The notes under the pieces are model-generated. The model was not told where the DNA came from. It saw only the letters and a program-made list of their open reading frames with translations, and ran no database searches. A program made the position numbers and the translations under genes. A DNA stretch of 37,590 bases from positions 1-37,590 of the forward strand of contig JBGCED010000068.1 in the NCBI GenBank assembly GCA_045106055.1, read 5' to 3'. Shown here one piece after another: positions 22,636 to 31,902 of the stretch. The first letter of the stretch is position 1, and every line of letters starts with the position of its first letter. This DNA comes from JBGCED01 sp045106055. GTDB lineage: Bacteria; Pseudomonadota; Alphaproteobacteria; CBDDJK01.

Positions 22636-23958
22636 TCACTTCTTCTCGCGTAAATTCTGCCAATATTCCAAGCGTTTTTTGACCTCCTTTTCAAATCCCC
22701 ATCCTATAGGATCATATAATTTCATGCGTGGCAACCCATCTGGGAAATAATTCTGCCCTGAAAAGCTATTTGTGTGATCATGGTCATATTGATAGTCTTT
22801 GCCATAGCCAATTTGCTTCATTAATTTTGTCGGCGCATTTAGAATATGGGGGGGCGGGGAAAGCGATCCATGCGCCTTGGCGGCTTTTAATGCGGCCTTT
22901 TGCGCGCGATAAACCCCGTTGGATTTTGGTGCGGTCGCAAGATAAATTACCAGATGGGCAAGCGCAATCTCTCCTTCTGGCGAACCCAAACGCTCGTAAC
23001 ATCTGGTTGCAGCTTCTGCTTGCAAGGCGGCATTCGGGTCTGCCATGCCAATATCTTCATAAGCAAAACGCATCAATCTGCGTGCGATATATAAAGGTTC
23101 ATCGCCGCCATCAATCATGCGTGAATAATAATAAAGCGCAGCATCAACATCCGATCCGCGCAGGCTTTTATGCAATGCGCTGATCATATTATAATGATGA
23201 TCATCCGACTTATCATAAAGCGGTTTGCGCTTTTGCAAGAAATCCAGCAGCTGATCGCTGGACATAAAATCGGATTTTTCAGCTTCGCCGACAAGATTAA
23301 AAATTAAATCTGCCATGCTTAATATGGCGCGCCCATCGCCATCCGCCATGGTTAGCAGCATTGAACGCGCATCTGGATCAAGCGGCAATGCCCGTTCCAT
23401 CAAACTTTCTGCGCGGCATAATAAATGATCAAGCGCGGTTTCATCCAGCCGTTTCAACACCAACACTTGGCAGCGCGATATTAACGCATTATTTAGCTCA
23501 AAGCTTGGGTTTTCAGTGGTCGCGCCCACCAAGATGACCGTGCCATCCTCAACCACAGGCAAGAACGCATCTTGTTGTGCTTTGTTAAAGCGATGAATTT
23601 CATCAATGAATAATAGGGTGCTGCGCCCTTGTGCATGGCGTATTCTTGCATTTTCAAAGCATTTTTTTAAATCGGCGACGCCTGAAAAAATCGCCGATAA
23701 AGCCACATATTCAAGATCAAAATGGGCAGAGAGCAAGCGCGCAATCGTGGTTTTGCCGCAACCAGGTGCGCCCCATAAGATAAGCGGGCTTAAACGGTTG
23801 CTGGCAATCATAGCACCCAATACCCCTTGCGCGCCCAAAAGATGGTCTTGCCCGATCACATCATCCAGCGTTTGGGGGCGTAAGCGTTCTGCAAGTGGGG
23901 TTTGGGGCGTGCCGCAGAACATATCCGCCGCGCCATCTTTATGTTTCTTATCTGGCAT
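22636..23958 (-). CDS. rarA: replication-associated recombination protein A (AAA ATPase)
   Basis: This MgsA/RarA/WRNIP1-family ATPase has PLAERLRPQTLDDVIGQDHLLG, Walker A GAPGCGKT (63-70), Walker B LLFIDEIHRFNKAQQDA, sensor 1 GATTENPSFELN and an arginine finger ALISRCQV, then the tetramerising C-terminal domain (RGSDVDAALYYYSRMIDGGDEP, YEDIGMADP). It acts at stalled forks with single-stranded DNA binding protein. The frame stays open to 23994, but the ATG at 23956-23958 (MPDKKH) gives the normal 440 residues and overlaps the end of the dihydroorotase-like gene by 11 bp, implying translational coupling. Confidence 0.95.
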   Translation of the reverse strand: MPDKKHKDGAADMFCGTPQTPLAERLRPQTLDDVIGQDHLLGAQGVLGAMIASNRLSPLILWGAPGCGKTTIARLLSAHFDLEYVALSAIFSGVADLKKCFENARIRHAQGRSTLLFIDEIHRFNKAQQDAFLPVVEDGTVILVGATTENPSFELNNALISRCQVLVLKRLDETALDHLLCRAESLMERALPLDPDARSMLLTMADGDGRAILSMADLIFNLVGEAEKSDFMSSDQLLDFLQKRKPLYDKSDDHHYNMISALHKSLRGSDVDAALYYYSRMIDGGDEPLYIARRLMRFAYEDIGMADPNAALQAEAATRCYERLGSPEGEIALAHLVIYLATAPKSNGVYRAQKAALKAAKAHGSLSPPPHILNAPTKLMKQIGYGKDYQYDHDHTNSFSGQNYFPDGLPRMKLYDPIGWGFEKEVKKRLEYWQNLREKK

Positions 23959-25240
23959 TGTAAAGCGTTTGCCCGTCAACCATGCTCCACACAATCTCGC
24001 CTTGCATTAGCTGCCCCTCAAAAGCCGTATTCTTTGATTTTGAGCGCAGCTGATGCTCTTTGACTTTCCAGCCCTTATCAGGATTAATTAAAATCAGGTC
24101 TGCGGGCGCGCCCTTTGTTAATTGCCCGCCATTTAAACCATAACGCATGGCGGGGGTTAGGGTTACCAGCTTTAATGCCTGCACAAGGCTGAAATTATAA
24201 TCATGGACAAGATGCAAAATGGATGGCAGCAAGGTTTGAAGCCCAATTACCCCAAATTCAGCCTGTTCAATTGGCAAGCGTTTTGATTCTTGATCTTGCG
24301 GGTTATGGTCGCTTACCACCATGTCAATTGTGCCATCTGCAAGCCCTTCAATCACCGCATTGCGGTCATCTTCGCAGCGCAGCGGCGGAAAGGTTTTTGC
24401 AAAGCTGCGATAATCACCAATATCCCCTTCATTCATCCGAAAATAATGCGGGGCGGTGTCGCAGCTAACATCCAAGCCTTGCGCTTTTGCGGTGCGAATC
24501 GCATCAATCGCCTTGCGGGTGGTAATCAATGATAAATGTAATTTGGCATTGGGCACGGATTCAAGCAAATTAAGATCGCGGGTTACCTGCAAATGTTCTG
24601 CAAAGGCGGGGATGCCGCTTAACCCCAATCTTGTGGCAAGTGCGCCCGCATTCATCGTGCCGCCATCGGTAAATTCTTGATCTTGCGGCAAATCAATCAC
24701 CAGCGCATCAAAGGCGGCAGCATAAGATAAGGCGCGTCTTAATAATTTGGTGGATTTAATTGGGCGATCCGCATCGCTAAACCCCACCGCCCCTGCATTT
24801 TGCAACAATCCAAATTGGGTCAGCTTTTCGCCCTTTAGCCCTTGGCTAAGCGCGGCAATCGGAAATATTCTAACGCTGTTCTTGATTTTACCAAGATTGG
24901 CAACCCGCTCGACCATCGATACCCCGTCAATTTCAGGGGTCGTATCAGGGCGCTGTAAAAAGCTGGTGATGCCGCCTGATAATGCCGCGCTTGATGCGCT
25001 TGCAAAGCTTTCCTTATGTTCTTCGCCAGGTTCGCGGCAATGCACCCGCCCATCAATCAGACCAGGGCTTAGAATATGCCCCATGCAATCAATGGTTTGC
25101 GCCGCAGAACGCACCGCATTCTTATGGGTGAACTTAGCATCAATGGCATAGATTCTGCCATTTTCAATCAGCATCCCCCCCATCATATCCAAATTTTGGG
25201 CAGGATCAATTACACGCGCATTATAAAGAAATTGTCTCAT
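23948..25240 (-). CDS. pyrC: dihydroorotase-like protein with degenerate metal site
   Basis: The 430-residue amidohydrolase-fold protein clearly belongs to the class I dihydroorotase/allantoinase group: SPGLIDGRVHCREPGEEHKE, GAVGFSDADRP, and VVSDHNPQDQESKRLP near the end. Active enzymes have D-x-H-x-H-x-R at the first site; here it is D63-G-R65-V-H67-C-R69, so the first metal histidine is arginine, and the expected histidine-glutamate after the SDAD segment is replaced by DLPQDQ. This matches the alphaproteobacterial PyrC-like paralogues often encoded beside pyrB, which are suspected to be structural partners of aspartate carbamoyltransferase. No pyrB is adjacent here. It is followed by rarA in overlap. 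Catalytic dihydroorotase function is doubtful, and the symbol is for the family. Confidence 0.88.
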   Translation of the reverse strand: MRQFLYNARVIDPAQNLDMMGGMLIENGRIYAIDAKFTHKNAVRSAAQTIDCMGHILSPGLIDGRVHCREPGEEHKESFASASSAALSGGITSFLQRPDTTPEIDGVSMVERVANLGKIKNSVRIFPIAALSQGLKGEKLTQFGLLQNAGAVGFSDADRPIKSTKLLRRALSYAAAFDALVIDLPQDQEFTDGGTMNAGALATRLGLSGIPAFAEHLQVTRDLNLLESVPNAKLHLSLITTRKAIDAIRTAKAQGLDVSCDTAPHYFRMNEGDIGDYRSFAKTFPPLRCEDDRNAVIEGLADGTIDMVVSDHNPQDQESKRLPIEQAEFGVIGLQTLLPSILHLVHDYNFSLVQALKLVTLTPAMRYGLNGGQLTKGAPADLILINPDKGWKVKEHQLRSKSKNTAFEGQLMQGEIVWSMVDGQTLYNAR

Positions 25241-25361
25241 CAGGCATCAAATTAAGGGGTTGATTTTATGGTGTCTTCAAATGGTAAAACTGAATTTCAT
25301 ATAAAACCAACTTAAAATCAAGCCGTTTATCATATCCATATCTTTATGATGGGTTTACGCG

Positions 25362-27284
25362 TTATGCCATCCCAGGCTCTGCATCACCCAGCGGCAAATC
25401 GCGCTTTGTTTTTTTGCCTGTTGTTGGAATATGCGATTTTGGCTTGGCGCTGCCTTGGGGGGGATCATTTTTATCCTTGAAATCATCATCCCCTGCAAGC
25501 AGCCGCTTAACTTCGTCCCCGCTTAGCGTTTCATGCTCCAGCAGCGCATTGCCAATTTTATGAAGATCATCAATATTATCTTCCAGCACTTTTCGGGCTT
25601 GAATGCGTGCTTGTTCGCAAATGGTGAACACTTCTTCGTCAATTAGCTGCGATGTTTTTTCAGAAATATTTTGCTGGCGTGCAACCGAATGCCCCAAAAA
25701 TACCTCATCTTGATTTTCATTATAGCGCAATGCACCAAGCTTATCCGACATGCCATATTCGGTGACCATCGCCCGCGCCATGCGGGTTGCTTGCATAATA
25801 TCATTCGATGCGCCCGTTGTAATTTGATCATGGCCAAAAATAATATCTTCGGCTTCGCGCCCACCATACATCATGGCAAGCCGTGCCAGCATCTCAGATT
25901 TTTTATAGCCCAAGCGATCCCGTTCGGGCAAATTCATGGTGACCCCAAGCGCACGCCCGCGCGGAATGATCGTTACCTTATGCAGCGGATCATTGCCTTT
26001 CACGCATATTCCAACCAGCGCATGACCAGCTTCATGGTAAGCGGTTAGCTTTTTCTCTTCATCGGTCATGGCAAGCGATCTGCGTTCTGATCCCATCATC
26101 ACCTTATCTTTTGCATCTTCAAATTCAGCCATTGATACCAAGCGGCGATTACGGCGCGCCGCCAGCAGCGCAGCCTCATTCACCAAATTGGCAAGGTCTG
26201 CGCCTGAAAAACCTGGTGTGCCGCGCGCGATGACCTTTGGTTCAACATTGGGTGCAAGTGGCACTTTTTGCATGTGAACAGTCAAAATCTTCTCGCGCCC
26301 GCCAACATCTGGATTTGGCACAACCACTTGGCGGTCAAACCTGCCAGGGCGCAGCAAAGCAGGATCAAGCACATCGGGGCGGTTGGTCGCTGCAATTAAA
26401 ATCACGCCTTCATTTGATTCAAACCCATCCATTTCAACCAATAATTGATTAAGCGTTTGCTCGCGCTCATCATTGCCGCCGCCAAGCCCCGCGCCGCGAT
26501 GGCGCCCGACCGCATCAATTTCATCAATAAAGATAATGCACGGGGCATTTTTCTTGCCCTGCTCAAACATATCGCGCACACGGCTTGCGCCAACCCCAAC
26601 AAACATTTCCACAAAATCAGAACCTGATATGGTGAAAAACGATACGCCAGCTTCCCCAGCAACCGCACGCGCCGTTAGGGTTTTACCCGTTCCTGGAGGA
26701 CCAACCAGCAAAACGCCCTTTGGAATTTTACCCCCAAGCTTTTGAAATTTATCGGGATCACGCAGAAAATCTACAACTTCTTGCAATTCTTGCTTTGCTT
26801 CATCAATGCCTGCAACATCGTTAAAGGTCACCTTACCCTCTTTTTGGGCAAGCAATTTCGCGCGCGATTTGCCAAACCCCATCGCACCGCCTTTACCGCC
26901 GCCTTGCATTTGGCGAAATAAGAAAATCCACACCCCAATTAATAGCAGCATTGGAAACCAATTAATCAAAATGGCAAGCAGGGTTGGCATCCCATCTTCT
27001 GGTGGCTGCACCTCTATCGCAACATTTTTTTCCCGTAACATTGAAATCATATCAGGATCGCGGGGCGTATAGACGGTAAAATTCTCGCCATTTGCAAAGC
27101 TGCCCGTTAAATTATCATTTTGAACCATGACATTTTGAACATTTTCAGTTTCAACCTGATTCAGAAATTCGCTATAGCTGACAATGTTTTTAGGCGGCGT
27201 TGTGCCTTGAAAAACATTATAAAGAAAGAAAATGCCAACCAGCAAGATTGCCCAAAAGAAAAGACTGCGTCGATTAAAATTCAC
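25362..27284 (-). CDS. ftsH: ATP-dependent zinc metalloprotease FtsH
   Basis: The 640-residue membrane protease has two N-terminal helices (9-23 and 101-123) around a small periplasmic domain, Walker A GPPGTGKT (195-202), Walker B IIFIDEIDAVG, the second region of homology (ATNRPDVLDPALLRPGRFDRQV) and the zinc site H417-E418-A-G-H421. It degrades membrane and short-lived cytoplasmic proteins, including LpxC and misassembled complexes in other bacteria. The start is a GTG (27282-27284). It follows tilS as in many proteobacteria (109-bp gap); folP and glmM, frequent later neighbours, are not here. Confidence 0.98.
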   Translation of the reverse strand: MNFNRRSLFFWAILLVGIFFLYNVFQGTTPPKNIVSYSEFLNQVETENVQNVMVQNDNLTGSFANGENFTVYTPRDPDMISMLREKNVAIEVQPPEDGMPTLLAILINWFPMLLLIGVWIFLFRQMQGGGKGGAMGFGKSRAKLLAQKEGKVTFNDVAGIDEAKQELQEVVDFLRDPDKFQKLGGKIPKGVLLVGPPGTGKTLTARAVAGEAGVSFFTISGSDFVEMFVGVGASRVRDMFEQGKKNAPCIIFIDEIDAVGRHRGAGLGGGNDEREQTLNQLLVEMDGFESNEGVILIAATNRPDVLDPALLRPGRFDRQVVVPNPDVGGREKILTVHMQKVPLAPNVEPKVIARGTPGFSGADLANLVNEAALLAARRNRRLVSMAEFEDAKDKVMMGSERRSLAMTDEEKKLTAYHEAGHALVGICVKGNDPLHKVTIIPRGRALGVTMNLPERDRLGYKKSEMLARLAMMYGGREAEDIIFGHDQITTGASNDIMQATRMARAMVTEYGMSDKLGALRYNENQDEVFLGHSVARQQNISEKTSQLIDEEVFTICEQARIQARKVLEDNIDDLHKIGNALLEHETLSGDEVKRLLAGDDDFKDKNDPPQGSAKPKSHIPTTGKKTKRDLPLGDAEPGMA

Positions 27285-27393
27285 GGTAAGATATTCCTAT
27301 AAAGATAAAAGGATAAGTATGTTTTGATTATGCTTAACATAGGGAAGCTTAGCAAGAATAAAAAGGGGTAATTTACCGCATTTTAGATAAAAT

Positions 27394-28356
27394 TTATGTT
27401 TTTTCATTACGGACACTGATTATACCCCCAGCCAGCCGTTGCCAGCGCAGCCCATGAAGGCATCCGCCGCGATCTGTTTGCATGATTTGATTATAAATGC
27501 GGGCAGTTTGATGGCGTTTGGGCGGGTAAGCACGCATGCTATGATGATGCCAATAATGGCGCAGCCAGTTTTGGGCAATCAAGTCGCCATAGGCTGCTAA
27601 TTGTGCTGGGTTAAAGGCAAATAGCGCGTGCGGCCGCGCAATCAATGCCTGCGCCGTGATCTGATCAAATAAGCGATCTTCAAAGGCTGTAAATTTCAAG
27701 GAAACCGCGCCAAGGCGTAATAATTGCGGTTGAAGCGATGCATTTACGGGCTGATTCAGCAAAGCGCGCCACACCACGCGTTCATAGGTTAAATTATGAT
27801 TGCTTGGATCTTCTACATATTCCAGATTAAGGGCTTTTACCATGTGATATAGTTGGGCTTTGCTTTTATCAAGCAAGGGGCGCAGCAATAAAACAGAATT
27901 TGCATTTTCATGGCAGGGCTGCATTGCCCTTAATCCACGAAACCCAGAATCACGGATAAGCCGCATGGCAATGGTTTCAATTTGATCATCTTGATGATGC
28001 CCAAGCGCAAGCGCGTCAAGCCTGTAATTTGCCGCCCATTCATCTAATAAATCATAGCGCAGCATGCGCGCCATTGCTTGTGACGCTTTGATATGCGGTG
28101 AAAAAGGCTGTTTGGCGGTCACAATATCGGCATCCAGCCCCATTTTATGCAAGCTGGCTTGCACTTTGCGTGCTTCATGCGTTGATTCCGCGCGCAAATG
28201 ATGATCAATGATACAGCAGCGCAGCGTGATTTCAGGGCGGTGGGTGCGCTGCCATTTTTGCAGCAAAGCAGCAAGCACCATTGAATCAGGACCGCCAGAT
28301 ACCGCGATCCCAATTTTTAAGCATGATTCAGGAATGTAACGATCAATATCCAGCAC
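27394..28356 (-). CDS. tilS: tRNA(Ile)-lysidine synthase
   Basis: The 320-residue ATP-PP-loop enzyme carries IAVSGGPDSM (17-26), the LGHHQDDQIETIAMRLIRDSGFRGLRAM block and RPLLDKSKAQL, followed by the DPSN segment typical of TilS. It adds lysine to C34 of the AUA-reading tRNA-Ile using ATP. At 320 residues it lacks the long C-terminal RNA-binding extension of the E. coli protein, as in other compact bacterial forms. The start is GTG, 11 bp after the ATP12 gene. Confidence 0.95.
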   Translation of the reverse strand: MLDIDRYIPESCLKIGIAVSGGPDSMVLAALLQKWQRTHRPEITLRCCIIDHHLRAESTHEARKVQASLHKMGLDADIVTAKQPFSPHIKASQAMARMLRYDLLDEWAANYRLDALALGHHQDDQIETIAMRLIRDSGFRGLRAMQPCHENANSVLLLRPLLDKSKAQLYHMVKALNLEYVEDPSNHNLTYERVVWRALLNQPVNASLQPQLLRLGAVSLKFTAFEDRLFDQITAQALIARPHALFAFNPAQLAAYGDLIAQNWLRHYWHHHSMRAYPPKRHQTARIYNQIMQTDRGGCLHGLRWQRLAGGIISVRNEKT

Positions 28357-28367
28357 AATATATCACA

Positions 28368-29093
28368 TCATGCAATTAGCATTGATGCCTGTATTATTGC
28401 TTGTTCCAAAGTGGCGCGTTCTTGTTCAAAAACAGGATCATCGCCCCATAAATCCTGCTGCACTTTGAATTCAAGCAGCGCACAATCAAGCGCGCGCTCT
28501 ATGTTCAGCTGCTGCTTGATAAGCCCGTAAGCAAGTGCAAAAGAATGGGTGTTTTGCGCAAATTCATGGATGCAAAACAGCGCACCATCGGAAAGCGCGG
28601 ATACATAATCATGGATGATTGCTTTTGACGAATCATCCAGCACCCCCAAAGAAAGATCAAGGCAAATCGGCAGTTCAATCTTTAGCTGCCATTCTGTTTC
28701 ATGCAATATGGGCTGCCATTCGGTTTGTTGTTTTTTATATAATGCCTGATTTGCGGGGTTGTGATAGCGCAGCATATCGCCATCTGCAAGCGCCAGCACA
28801 TCTTCAATCATTTGCGCGCGCTTTGCTGGCACATGATCAATCAGCGTTGCGGCAAGCCGTGTATAGGGCATTTTTAAGGGATCAAGCTGCTTTTCAACGC
28901 CGTCCCATTCTGCGCATAAAGCCGCAGCAAGCCTTGATTCTTGAAGCTGCATCGGATTGCCAGCAGGTGTTAAAACGGCATGATCATCGCAATGAAGGGT
29001 GAAAAACAAAGTGTGATTTTGATGGGTATCTACCAAATGTGCGCATTTATAATTTCGGCGTTTATTTGCAAAATGATGATCTGCCAGCTGCAT
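28368..29093 (-). CDS. ATP12-family F1-ATPase assembly chaperone
   Basis: The 241-residue protein shows ATP12 landmarks: a beta-rich N-terminus (VLTPAGNPMQLQESRLAAALCAEWDGVEKQLDPLKMPYTRLAATLIDHV), then DMLRYHNPANQALYKKQQTEWQPIL, then SFALAYGLIKQQLNIERALDCALLE. In mitochondria ATP12 binds the F1 alpha subunit during assembly; the bacterial family members are found in alphaproteobacteria and are thought to do the same. The normal bacterial form has D-x-x-x-Y-R/ADGP segments, matched here by DGDMLRYHN. It is 14 bp after the asmA-like gene and before tilS; no ATP synthase genes are in the window. Confidence 0.9.
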   Translation of the reverse strand: MQLADHHFANKRRNYKCAHLVDTHQNHTLFFTLHCDDHAVLTPAGNPMQLQESRLAAALCAEWDGVEKQLDPLKMPYTRLAATLIDHVPAKRAQMIEDVLALADGDMLRYHNPANQALYKKQQTEWQPILHETEWQLKIELPICLDLSLGVLDDSSKAIIHDYVSALSDGALFCIHEFAQNTHSFALAYGLIKQQLNIERALDCALLEFKVQQDLWGDDPVFEQERATLEQAIIQASMLIA

Positions 29094-29107
29094 TTATATT
29101 AACGCCC

Positions 29108-31789
29108 CTAGTTAAATAAGCCTTTAAGCAGCTTACGCACAGGTTCAGCCTGTTCGCCAAGCGCATCATCCAGCTGTTCATCAACCGCTTCTTTAAGGCG
29201 ATCAACCGCTTTGGCTGCGGGTGCATTGCCAGTGCTGGGTGGGGGCTGATTGATGCGCTGCGCTAAATAGGATTGGCAACCATGCGCGCTTGGCAAGGTT
29301 TGGCGCAATTCATTAATTTTATTCGCCCAGTTGCTTTGCCCAGCCTCTCCTTCGCCAAACAAGGTTTTGCCAAGTGATAATGCGCCATTCGTGCCTGCAA
29401 TCCCGATTTTTGGCGCGCTGGCATTGCCTGTAATCGTCAATGGCAAGGATATATTCGCAGCCTCTGGCTGGATTTTCATATCAATATCGCCGCTTGATAA
29501 ATCATAGCCCCCAGACATGAGCGCAAGCGCATCATTAACGCCCACAAAGCCATCTTGAATATTAATTTTGCCCTTATCAATGCTAAGCGGCGATCCCATG
29601 CAGCCAATATTGGTTAAATCAAATCCAGATAGAAGCCCGCCCCCCGTTCCTGAAATCACTTGATCCAGCCGTTTTCCGCCAATTTGCAGCCCGCCAATAT
29701 CCATATTGCTTAAGGTAAAGTCAGCATCCCCAGATAGATTTTCCAAGATGGTGGGCATATCATAGCCTTGAAAATCAAAATTAACCACCGAATCAAGTCC
29801 GCCCGCTTGTGCATTGCTGTCAATGCCCGCCAGCTGCTCTATGGGAAGTTCCGCAGGATTAAGCCCCTTGGTTTCAAACCCAACATCAAATTTGGTGGGG
29901 GTTTGATTGGCATCCGCGCTTAGCTGTAATTCAGCCTCAGACTCGCCAAAATGAAGGGTAAGCGGCAATAATTTTGCAACCCCATCCTGGACGCTTGCGC
30001 TAAGCACAAGATCATCAAATGTCATATTAAACATATGCAAATCAAGAAGACGATAAAGCAGATCAAGCTCGAATCTTTTCAAAAGTGCCAAAGGATCCTC
30101 TTGCGGTTGCGCGCTGTTATTTTGCGGCGATTCTGTCTGATCTTGATTGCCCTTCGCCGTTCCTTTATCGGCATTTGCATTGCTGCCTGCATTATCATCT
30201 GCATTGTCACCAGACCAAAGCGGTTTAAAATCATCCATGAAGATTTGGTTTGATACCAAGCGCACGCGCAGATCAGGCTTTGATTTCTTGCCCTCAAGCG
30301 TTAAGTCAATATCGCCATTTAGATCGCTTTCACCCAATTGGAGGCGCATATTATGCACACGCAAACGATCCTTGACATCCCCTTCAATCATGCTGGTAAA
30401 TGTCAATGGTGCAAGCTGTTCAATCCCTGCTGGAAGCGCCAGATCAGGGAATAAAGCGCGCAATGTTGGAATTAATTGCACCATATTTGGTATATCAAGC
30501 GCAAGATTAAGATTAATCCCTGTTTGGGTTAATATATTTTGAATGTCGCCGCGAAGATTAAGCATCGGCCTTGCAAGCGCGCCATAAATCGCACGCAATT
30601 TGCTAAGCCTTATGCCGCTTTCAAGCCCGCCATTTAGGTTTGCGGATATTTCAATCGGTTGCGGCAAAACGGGGATCGCAGCCAATTCAGGCATATATTT
30701 TGCCATTTCATTTTTTAACGCTTCCAGCTTTGCGGGCTGGGTTAGTTTTAACAATATATCCCAATCGGCAATGCCTGCTGGGGTAAGCTTGCTCATCCTG
30801 CCAGCGGCAACCAGCCCAATACCATATATATCTTGGCTGCTTGTTGATGAATCGCGAAGATCCCCCAGCGACAGGTTGAATTTTTCCAGCGCCAAATTAT
30901 CTTTATCCGCACCTGTAATATGCACGCCAATTTGCCAGCTTCCAAGTTGCTGATCAATGGTGATGCCCATCAATCGTGCCATTTGCAATAATTCTTGCCC
31001 CCCTGCAAGCATCCGCATATCCACTTGGCGCAGCCTTAAAGGTTCAATGATCGATCCCTTAACCGCAAGCTCGGCAGGGCCTAAATCGCCGTTTAACTCA
31101 ACAAACCATGGGCTGTCTTTATCAAAGAAAGAGTCAACTGACCCCAACACACCGCCAAGCCCGATCTTGTGGCCATCCGCCTTGCCATTGATGGTCAAGA
31201 ACTGGTCCGACTGTTCATTATCAGAAGAAAGAACGGCATCGGTGACGATTATTTGAATGGGCGCATCCTTATTTGCATCAAATAATTCCACCACCAAATT
31301 GCTTAAAGAAAGCGCACGAATAATCGGCAAATAATCAAAGGATGGCTCGCCAGAATTCTTTTTGTCGCCCTTAGGATCAAGCGAAGCTTGCGCTTCATTC
31401 CCCGCTGCGGTGCTTTGCGCAGGCGTATCGGGTAAATTTAATTGAAGCCTAGCCCCATTTAAGGTGAAATTGGTAATATCAATCCGATTTTGAAACAATA
31501 ATGGGAACAGGCGCACCCCAACATCATATTGTGCAATCGCCATGGATTTCAAAGAATGTGTGGGATGATCTTCAATCACCAGCCCGCTTAGGCTAAATTG
31601 CGTTTCACTGCCAACGGATAGCGCAAAGGATTCAATGTAAACGGGCCGCTCTAGCGATTCGGATAATTCTTGCTCTATCTTATCTTTCCAACCCGAAAAA
31701 TCGGTGCTTAAAACATAGACCATGACGCCGCTGAATAAAACAAGCAACAAAATCATTATATACATTAAAATTTTTAAAGTTTTTTTCAT
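29108..31789 (-). CDS. AsmA-family envelope protein
   Basis: The 893-residue protein has an N-terminal membrane anchor (residues 4-29), a short positively charged start, then the AsmA N-terminal pattern (STDFSGWKDKIEQELSESLERPVYI, SLSGLVIEDHP) and long beta-strand repeats, ending in an AsmA_2-type C-terminal domain (ENLSGDADFTLSNMDIGG, LPLTITGNASAPKIGI). AsmA-like proteins bridge the envelope and are now linked to phospholipid transport to the outer membrane. An Asn/Gln-rich linker (DNADDNAGSNANAD) lies near residue 530. Which AsmA paralogue it is cannot be told. It follows ftsY after a 113-bp AT-rich gap and precedes the ATP12 gene. Confidence 0.93.
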   Translation of the reverse strand: MKKTLKILMYIMILLLVLFSGVMVYVLSTDFSGWKDKIEQELSESLERPVYIESFALSVGSETQFSLSGLVIEDHPTHSLKSMAIAQYDVGVRLFPLLFQNRIDITNFTLNGARLQLNLPDTPAQSTAAGNEAQASLDPKGDKKNSGEPSFDYLPIIRALSLSNLVVELFDANKDAPIQIIVTDAVLSSDNEQSDQFLTINGKADGHKIGLGGVLGSVDSFFDKDSPWFVELNGDLGPAELAVKGSIIEPLRLRQVDMRMLAGGQELLQMARLMGITIDQQLGSWQIGVHITGADKDNLALEKFNLSLGDLRDSSTSSQDIYGIGLVAAGRMSKLTPAGIADWDILLKLTQPAKLEALKNEMAKYMPELAAIPVLPQPIEISANLNGGLESGIRLSKLRAIYGALARPMLNLRGDIQNILTQTGINLNLALDIPNMVQLIPTLRALFPDLALPAGIEQLAPLTFTSMIEGDVKDRLRVHNMRLQLGESDLNGDIDLTLEGKKSKPDLRVRLVSNQIFMDDFKPLWSGDNADDNAGSNANADKGTAKGNQDQTESPQNNSAQPQEDPLALLKRFELDLLYRLLDLHMFNMTFDDLVLSASVQDGVAKLLPLTLHFGESEAELQLSADANQTPTKFDVGFETKGLNPAELPIEQLAGIDSNAQAGGLDSVVNFDFQGYDMPTILENLSGDADFTLSNMDIGGLQIGGKRLDQVISGTGGGLLSGFDLTNIGCMGSPLSIDKGKINIQDGFVGVNDALALMSGGYDLSSGDIDMKIQPEAANISLPLTITGNASAPKIGIAGTNGALSLGKTLFGEGEAGQSNWANKINELRQTLPSAHGCQSYLAQRINQPPPSTGNAPAAKAVDRLKEAVDEQLDDALGEQAEPVRKLLKGLFN

Positions 31790-31902
31790 TGGAATTAAAT
31801 CGCCCCATTATTCCATTATTTATATTTATTTATATTTTGATTCCGTGATTTATCACTTGCCAAATCTTTAAATAATTTCTTAGTTTACACCAATCATCGC
31901 CT

